Positions 57,896 through 64,000 of a stretch of DNA of 64,000 nucleotides are shown one piece after another (the first letter of the stretch is position 1; each line of letters begins with the position of its first letter). The notes below the pieces were generated by a model that worked only from the letters and a program-made list of their open reading frames with translations, ran no database searches and was not told the DNA's origin. The DNA is from Hordeum vulgare subsp. vulgare (taxonomy: Eukaryota; Streptophyta; Magnoliopsida; Poales; Poaceae), in NCBI RefSeq assembly GCF_904849725.1, contig NC_058524.1:355133823-355197822 (forward strand), read 5' to 3'. The position numbers and the translations under genes are program-made.

Positions 57896-60800
57896 CACTA
57901 GAGTCAATAATCTAGTTCACATCACCATGTGATTCCAACGAATCCAACACCCATATAGTTATGGGGTCTGATCATGTCTTGCTTGTGAGAGAGGTTTTAG
58001 TCAACGGTTCTGAAACTTTCAGATCCGTGCGTTCTTTACAAATCTTTATGTCATCTTATAGATGCTGCTACTACGTGCTATTCGGAAATGCTCCAAATAT
58101 CCACTCTACTATATGAATCCGTTTCACTACTCATAGTTATTCAGATTAGTGTCAAAGCTTGCATCGACGTTACCCTTTACGACGAACTCTTTAACCACCT
58201 CCATAATCGAGAAAAATTCCTTAGTCCATTTGTTACTAAGGATAAATTTTGACCGCTGCTAGTGATTCAAACATGGATCACTCTCTGTACCTCTCAACAT
58301 ACTTTGAGTCAAGGCACACTTCAGGTGCGGTACACAGCATGGCATACTTTAGATTCTACGGCTAAGGCATAGAAGACGACCTTCATCTATTCTCTTTATT
58401 CTGCCGTGGTCGGGTTTTGAGTCTTACTCAAATTCACACCTCACAACGCAACCAAGAACTCCTTCTTTGCTGGTCTATTTTGAACTCTTTCAAAAACTTG
58501 TCAAGGCATGCATCTTGTTGAATCTTCTATTAAGCGCTTTCGATCTATCTCCATAGATCTTTGATGCTCAACCTTCAAGTAGCATCATCCAGGTACTCCT
58601 TTGAAAACTTCTTTCAAACAACCTTGTATGCTCTACAGAAATTCTACATTACTTCTGATCCACGATATGTCAACCACATATACCTATCAGAAATTCTATA
58701 GTGCTCCCACTCACTTCTTTGGAAATACAAGTTTCTCATAAACCTTGTACACACCCAAAATCTTTGATCATCTCATCAAAGTGCTTATTCCAACTCCGAG
58801 ATGCTTGCACCAGTCCATTGAAGGATCACTGGAGCTTGCATACTTGCTAGTATCTTTAGGATCGACAAAACCTTCTGGTTGTATCACATACAATGTTTGC
58901 TCAAGGAAACCGTCGAGGAAACAATGTTTTGACATCCTACGTGCAATATTTCATAAATAATGCAGCAACTACTAACATAATTCTAACAGACCTTTAGCAT
59001 CGCTACGAGTGAGAAAGACTCATCATAGTCAACTGTTTGATCTTGTCGAAAACATCTTTGCGACAAGTCGAGCTTCTCTTAATAGTGACTTATCACCATC
59101 ATCGTCTGTCTTCTTTTAAAGATCCATTTTACCCAATAGTCCCATGACCATCAAGTAGTTCTACCAAAGTCTACACTTTGTTTTCACACATGGATCCTCT
59201 CTCGGATTTTATGGCTTCCAGCCATTTGTCGGAATCTGGGCCCACCATCGCTTTCTCCATAACTCGTAGGTTCACTGTTGCTCAACAACATGACCTCCAA
59301 GACAGGGTTACCGTACTACTCTGCAGCAGTACGCGACCTTGTCGACCTACGAGGTTTGTAGTAACTTGATTCGAAGCTTAATGATCACCATCATCAGCTT
59401 CCACTTCAATTGGTGTAGGCGCCACAGGAACAACTTCCTACGCCCTGCTACACACTGGTTGAAGTGATGGTTCAATAACCTCATCAAGTTCTACTACCCT
59501 CCCACTCAATTCTTTCGAGAGAAACCTTTTCTCGAGAAAGGATCCGTTTCTAGAAACAAACACTTTGCTTTCGGATCTGAGATAGGAGATGTACCCAACT
59601 GTTTTGGATATCCTGTGAAGATGCATTTATCCGCTTTGGGTTCGAGCTTATCAGACTGAAACTTTTTCACATAAGTTTCGAAGCCCCAAACTTTCAAGAA
59701 ACGACAGTTTAGATTTCTCTAAACCTCAGTCTATACTGTGTCATCTCAACGGAAATACGCGGTGCCCCATTTAAAGTGAATGTGGTTGTCTCTAATGCAT
59801 AACCCATAAACGATAGTGGTAATTCGATAAGAGACATCCCAGCATGCACCATACTAAATAGTGCGTGGCTATGATGTTCAGACACATCATCACACCATGA
59901 TGTTCCAGGTGGCATGAACTGTGAAACAATTTACACATTGTCTTAACTGTGTACCAAAAACTCGTAACTCAGATATTCATTTCTATGATCATATCGTAGA
60001 CAGTTCATCCTCTTGTTACGACGAACTTCACTCTGAAACAGAATTGAACTTTTCAATATTTCAGACTTGTGATTCATTAAGTAAATACTCCTGTATCTAC
60101 TCAAGTCGTCAGTGAAGTAAGAACATAATGATATCCACTGCGTGCCTCAACACTCACTGGACTGCATACATCAAAATGTATCACTTCCAACAAGTTACTA
60201 TCTTGTTTCATCTCAATGAAAACAAGGCCTTGCTCATGTGGTATGATTTGCATGTCACTAGTGATTCGAAATCAGGTGAGTAAAGATCCATCAGCATGGA
60301 GCCTCTTCATGCAATTTATACTAACATGACTCAAGCGGCAGTGCCACAAGTAAGCGGTACTATCATCATTTAACTCGTATCTTTTGGCACCAATGTGTAA
60401 CACTACAATCGAGATTCAATAAACCATTGAAGGTGATTATTCAAGCAAATAGAGTAACCATTATTCCTTTTGAATGAATAATCGTATTGCAATAAACACG
60501 ATCCAATCATGTTCATGCTTAACGCAAGCACCAAATAACAATTATTTAGGTTCAACACCAATCCCGATGGTAAAGGGGGCGTGTGACGTTTGATCATATC
60601 AACCTTGGAAACACTTCCAACACGTATCGTCACCTCGCCTTTAGCTAGTCTCCGTTTATGCCGTAGCTTTCATTTCGCGTTACTAATCACTTAGCAACCG
60701 AACCAGTATCCAATACCCTCGTGCTACTAGGAGTACTAGTAAAGTACACATCAACATTATGTATATCAAATATACTTCTCTCGACTTTTGCCAGCCTTCT

Positions 60801-61530
60801 TATCTACCAAGTATCTAGAGTTGCTCCGCCTCAGTGACTGTTCCCCTTATTACAGAAGCACTTAGTCTCGGGTTTGGGTTTAATCTTGGGTCTCTTCATT
60901 AGTGCAGCAACTGTTTTGCCGTTTCATGAAGTATCCCTTCTAGCCCTCGCCTTTCTTGAAACTTAGTGGTTTTTCAAACCATCAACTATTGATGCTCCTT
61001 CTTGATTTCTACTTTCGCAGTGTCAAACGTCGCGAATCTCTCAAAGATCATTGTATCTATCCTTGATATGTTATAGTTCATCACGAAGCTCTCAAAGCTT
61101 GGTGGCAGTGACTTTTGGAGAACCATCACTATCTCATCTGGAAGATTAGCTCCCACTTGATTCAAGTGATTGTCGTACTCAGACAATCTGAGCACACGCT
61201 CAACGATTGATCTTTTCTCCTTTACTTTGTGGTCAAAGAATTTTGTTGGAGGTCTCGTACCTCTTAACAAGGGCACAAGCATGAAATCACAATTTCATCA
61301 CTTTAGAACATCACTTATGTTCCGTGACGTTTAAAACGTTTTCGGTGCCTTGCTTCTAAGCCATTAAGTACTTTGCACTGAACTATCGTGTAGTCATCAG
61401 AAACGTGTATGTCGGATGTTCACAGCATCCACAGACGACGCTCGAGGTGCAGCACACCGAGTGGTGCATTAAGGACATAAGCCTTCTGCGCAGCAACGAG
61501 GACAATCCTCGGTTTTACAGACTCAGTCTG
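57896..61530 (-). pseudogene. Remnants of Copia gag-pol in element H
   Basis: A gag piece (SIVERVLRLSEYDNHLNQ, SLPPSFESFVMNYN) is at 60986-61282. The gag zinc knuckle near 60830-60860 no longer has its histidine/cysteine spacing. Integrase-end remnants (LEPKADKCIFTGYPKQ) are at 59438-59697. A reverse-transcriptase-like stretch at about 58600-59100 is recognisable only by similarity to element G and has no open frame over 60 codons. RNase H was not readable. Coding capacity is lost throughout. Confidence 0.75.
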
Positions 61531-62837
61531 CAAAGTTTGCTACTATCAATTTTCAACTAAATTTTCTCTAGGAACATAAAAAAACAGTAGAGCTATAGCG
61601 CAAGCTACATCGTAATTCGCAAAGACCATTAGACTATGTTCATGGCAATTAGTTCAATTAATCATATTACTTAAGAACTCCCACTCAAAAAGTACATCTC
61701 TCTAGTCATTTGAGTGGTACATGATCCAAATCCACTATCTCAAGTCCGATCATCACGTGAGTCGAGAATAGTTTCAGTGGTAAGCATCCCTATGCTAATC
61801 ATATCAACTATACGATTCATGCTCGACCTTTCGGTCTCATGTGTTCCGAGGCCATGTCTGCACATGCTAGGCTCGTCAAGCTTAACCCGAGTGTTCTGCG
61901 TGTGCAACTGTTTTGCACCCGTTGTATGTGAACGTTGAGTCTATCACACCCGATCATCACGTGGTGTCTCGAAACGAAGAACTGTCGCAACGGTGCACAG
62001 TCGGGGAGAACACAACTTCGTCTTGAAATTTTAGTGAGAGATCACCTCATAATGCTACCGTCGTTCTAAGCAAAATAAGGTGCATAAAAGGATTAACATC
62101 ACATGCAATTCATAAGTGACATGATATGGCCATCATCACGTGCTTCTTGATCTCCATCACCAAAGCACCGGCACGATCTTTTTGTCACCGGCGCCACACC
62201 ATGATCATCCATCAACGTGTTGCCATCGGGGTTGTCGTGCTACTTATGCTATTACTACTAAAGCTACATCCTAGCAAAATAGTAAACGCATCTGCAAGCA
62301 CAAACGTTAGTATAAAGACAACCCTATGGCTCCTGCCGGTTGCCGTACCATCGACGTGCAAGTCGATATTTCTATTACAACATGATCATCTCATACATCC
62401 AATATATCACATCACATCGTTGGCCATATCACATCACAATCATACCCTGCAAAAACAAGTTAGACGTCCTCTAATTTTGTTGTTGCATGTTTTACGTGGT
62501 GACCGAGGGTATCTAGTAGGATCGCATCTTACTTACGCAAACACCACAACGGAGATATATGAGTTGCTATTTAACCTCATCCAAGGACCTCCTCGGTCAA
62601 ATCCGATTCAACTAAAGTTGGAGAAACAGTCACTTGCCAGTCATCTTTGAGCAAAGGGGGTTACTCGTAACGATGAAACCAGTCTCTCGTAAGCGTACGA
62701 GTAATGTCGGTCCAAGCCGCTTCAATCCAACAATACCGCGGAATCAAGAAAAGACTAAGGAGGGCAGCAAAACGCATATCACCGCCCACAAAAACTTTTG
62801 TGTTCTACTCGAGAAGACATCTACGCATGAACCTAGC
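61531..62837 (-). repeat. Leader region of element H
   Basis: This is collinear with the leader of element G (33794-35038), sharing blocks such as CAAGTCCGATCATCACGTGA and CACCCGTTGTATGTGAA. ORFs on the plus strand here, including one crossing into the LTR, are accidental. Confidence 0.7.
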
Positions 62838-62849
62838 TCATGATGCCAC
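62838..62849 (-). other. Degenerate primer-binding site of element H
   Basis: On the minus strand the LTR is followed by GTGGCATCATGA where GTGGTATCAGAG is expected. The complementarity to initiator-methionine tRNA is reduced by a substitution and an extra base. Confidence 0.7.
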
Positions 62850-64000
62850 TGTTAGGGAACGTCGCAAGGGAAACAAAAATTTTCCTACGCGCACGAAGAC
62901 CTATCATGGTGATGTCCATCTACGAGAGGGGATGAGTGATCTACGTACCCTTGTAGATCGTACAGCAGAAGCGTTAGTGAACGCGGTTGATGTAGTGGAA
63001 CGTCCTCACGTCCCTCGATCCGCCCCGCGAACAATCCCGCGATCAGTCCCACGATCTAGTACCGAACGGACGGCACCTCCGCGTTCAGCACACGTACAAC
63101 TCGACGATGATCTCGGCCTTCTTGATCCAGCAAGAGAGACGGAGAGTTAGAAGAGTTCTCCGGCAGCGTGACGGCGCTCCGGAGGTTGGTGATGATCTTG
63201 TCTCAGCAGGGCTCCGCCCGAGCTCCGCAGAAACGCGATCTAGAGGAAAAACTATGGAGGTATGTGGTCGGGCAGCCGTGAGAAAGTCGTCTCAAATCAG
63301 CCCTAAAACCTCCGTATATATAGGTGGGAGGGAGGGGAGGAGGCAGCCTCAAAACCTAAAGGTTTGGCCGAAATTGGAGGTGGAGGAGTCCTACTCCAAT
63401 CCTACTTGGAGTAGGATTCCACCTTCCCACTTGGAAACTCTTTCCACCTTGTGTTTTTTCCTTCTCAAACCTTATGGGCCTTAGTGGGAACTTATTCCAG
63501 CCCACTAGGGGCTGGTTTATCTCTTCCCATAGCCCATGAGACCCCTTGGGGCGTGACACCCCTCCCGATGGTCCCCGGCACCCCTCCCGGCACTCCCGGT
63601 ACACTACCGATGAGCCCGAAACTTTTCCGGTAATGCACGAAAACCTTCCGGTAACCAAATGAGGTCATCCTATATATCAATCTTCGTTTCCGGACCATTC
63701 CGTAAACCCTCGTGACGTCCGTGATCTCATCCGGGACTCCGAACAACATTCGGTAACCAACCATATAACTCAAATACGCATAAAACAACGTCGAACCTTA
63801 AGTGTGCAGACCCTGCGGGTTCGAGAACTATGTAGACATGACCGGAGAGACTCCTCGGTCAATATCCAATAGCGGGACCTGGATGCCCATATTGGATCCT
63901 ACATATTCTACGAAGATCTTATCGTTTGAACCTCAGTGCCAAGGATTCATATAATCCCGTATGTCATTCCCTTTGTCCTTCGGTATGTTACTTGCCCGAG
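62850..64000 (-). repeat. 5' LTR of element H (incomplete at window end)
   Basis: The first 1151 of an expected 1811 bp are present, with TATATATA at 63315-63322. It matches 56073-57223 with one difference. Confidence 0.94.

Larger units (their letters stand above)
56073..64000 (-). mobile_element. BARE/WIS/Angela-type Copia element H, recent insertion, coding-dead, runs off the window
   Basis: One complete LTR (56073-57883) and the first 1151 bp of the other (62850-64000) bracket an internal region of 4966 bp. Within the overlap I see one difference between the LTRs (G at about 56370, T at about 63147). The internal region is heavily decayed. The flank before 56073 is CAGGA, which should be duplicated after the second LTR, expected near 64660, outside the window. 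Confidence 0.92.

Noticed and set aside
62704..63150. 148-aa plus-strand ORF crossing the inner boundary of the H LTR
   Set aside because: It spans leader and LTR, opposite to the element's sense, and its LTR part is duplicated in the other LTR; coincidental.

Overview
The window is a nested stack of LTR retrotransposons around one intact host gene. The families suggest a grass of the wheat/barley/rye tribe (Triticeae): BARE/WIS/Angela-type Copia LTRs (reading TGTTGGAAATATGCCC on the minus strand), Gypsy LTRs beginning TGATACGTCTCCAACGTATC with a TGGCGCCGTTGCCGGGGA primer site, a Tat-lineage Gypsy with an antisense gene, and SIRE/Maximus-like Copia LTRs. Family names are from memory. Element boundaries rest on LTR pairs, primer sites and target-site duplications (TSDs) read in the sequence.

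Layout. (1) 1-1032 and 21053-21371 are two halves of an older LTR element (A). (2) A is split by a non-autonomous Gypsy element B (1033-21047, TSD GAGCC). (3) B is split at its only ORF's stop codon by a 12.2-kb Tat-type Gypsy C on the minus strand (3618-15848, TSD TGAGC). C holds a broken gag-pol, a 70-bp tandem array and a degenerate spliced antisense gene. (4) 21372-27050 is a second non-autonomous Gypsy element D, related to B, with its 3' LTR cut off. (5) 27051-50600 is a minus-strand Athila-like Gypsy remnant E (5' LTR, primer site, gag). (6) E's gag is split by a BARE/Angela-type Copia G (28178-36791, TSD GAAAG). (7) E's LTR is split by a compound Copia F (38038-49779, TSD ACCAC) built as LTR - gag region - LTR - partial gag - partial LTR. 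(8) 50601-52258 is a small decayed Copia LTR with flanking GC-rich sequence. (9) 52419-54045 (minus) is an intact two-exon monosaccharide/H+ symporter gene of the STP/MST family. (10) 54885-56072 is a partial Gypsy LTR. (11) 56073 to the window end is another BARE-type Copia H, whose LTRs are nearly identical although its coding region is destroyed.

How the parts relate. Only the sugar transporter looks like a functional host gene; its TATA box and a G-box lie upstream in a repeat-poor patch of about 0.8 kb. Everything else is transposon biology. B and D share an ORF family I do not recognise, a set of GGGGATGCC/GGCATCCCC hairpins, and a long stem-loop with a purine-rich loop. Motifs resembling each family's polypurine tract recur inside B/D, C and F. 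C has lost a protease and an integrase catalytic aspartate. H looks recently mobilised in trans.
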